A DNA stretch of 7,160 nt, from positions 1-7,160 of the forward strand of contig JAGWUW010000134.1 in assembly GCA_028868235.1 (NCBI GenBank), in the 5' to 3' direction. Both the position numbers and the translations under genes were made by a program. The notes under the pieces were generated by a model. The model did not search any database. It saw only the letters and a program-made list of their open reading frames with translations, and was not told where the DNA came from. The DNA is from Betaproteobacteria bacterium. GTDB taxonomy: Bacteria; Pseudomonadota; Gammaproteobacteria; Burkholderiales; Rhodocyclaceae. This document shows positions 7,005 through 7,160 of the stretch, piece by piece (positions within the stretch are counted from its first letter, which is position 1; each line of letters begins with the position of its first letter).

Positions 7005-7160
7005 TCACGCGATCAGGCGCTTGAGTTTCTCAAGCGCGGTCGCGTCGGATTCCTGAGTGTCGATGGTCCCGGAGAACTCGCCCTTGGCGGTCATCAGATA
7101 GATCGCGGCGGTATGGTCGATGGTGTAGTCGCCGCCCGGCTGCGGCACCTTGGCCGAGTA
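7005..7160 (-). CDS. SCO1/SenC family copper-binding protein, C-terminal 51 residues (truncated by window edge)
   Basis: The minus strand encodes 51 residues ending at TGA 7007-7005. The segment GDYTIDHTAAIYLMTAKGEF matches the C-terminal signature of SCO1/SenC thioredoxin-fold proteins. Its histidine (codon 7115-7113) corresponds to the third copper ligand, which works with a CxxxC pair; those cysteines would be upstream, outside the window. Family members are membrane-anchored periplasmic or intermembrane proteins that bind copper or act as thiol reductases during assembly of cytochrome c oxidase. The tail TIDTQESDATALEKLKRLIA is a normal SCO ending. The gene is the first visible member of the run of same-strand genes and lies 29 bases before a TonB receptor rather than beside oxidase genes, at least on this side. 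That suggests a role in copper or metal handling linked to import. Whether the CxxxC motif is intact cannot be seen. Confidence 0.85.
   Translation of the reverse strand, partial: YSAKVPQPGGDYTIDHTAAIYLMTAKGEFSGTIDTQESDATALEKLKRLIA

Noticed and set aside
6976..7008. Eleven-residue N-terminal extension of the first receptor from a GTG
   Set aside because: It would put polar residues before the signal peptide and lacks a clear ribosome site, while the ATG at 6975 has one.

Overview
The window is a compact, GC-rich stretch in which every convincing gene lies on the minus strand, so it is read from right to left. Lack of introns, Shine-Dalgarno sites before most genes, tiny intergenic gaps and two outer-membrane TonB-dependent receptors mark it as a Gram-negative bacterium. 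Protein style (short alanine-rich signal peptides, abundant TonB receptors, the form of the LysR regulator) suggests an alphaproteobacterium, most likely a sphingomonad. That placement is an impression from sequence character, not a database match.

In transcription order the layout is: (1) the C-terminal end of a SCO1/SenC copper-chaperone-like protein (7160-7005, cut by the window edge); (2) a TonB-dependent receptor of the siderophore-receptor type (6975-4882); (3) a DJ-1/PfpI protein with a twin-arginine signal, resembling isonitrile hydratase (4870-3992); (4) a second, different TonB-dependent siderophore-type receptor (3951-1879); (5) a PepSY-type inner-membrane protein with a histidine-rich periplasmic segment (1863-451); (6) the N-terminal part of a LysR-type regulator (about 425-1, cut by the window edge). 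Gaps between genes are 29, 11, 40, 15 and about 25 bases, with no room for independent promoters or strong terminators, so this looks like one operon whose promoter lies beyond position 7160. No stretch longer than 300 bases lacks a gene. I see no RNA genes, mobile elements, CRISPR arrays or notable DNA repeats.

The functional reading is a metal-chelate import and processing module. Two receptors bring in one or two metallophore complexes; a PepSY membrane protein of the kind that reduces or handles siderophore-bound metal sits in the inner membrane; a SCO-type protein can bind copper in the periplasm; and a probably Tat-exported DJ-1/PfpI enzyme carries the Asp/Cys/Thr residues of isonitrile hydratase. 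The most interesting, and speculative, reading is that the module takes up isonitrile-containing metallophores (for example copper-binding diisonitriles) and destroys the isonitrile ligand in the periplasm to free the metal. The conservative reading is an iron-siderophore uptake operon with accessory genes.
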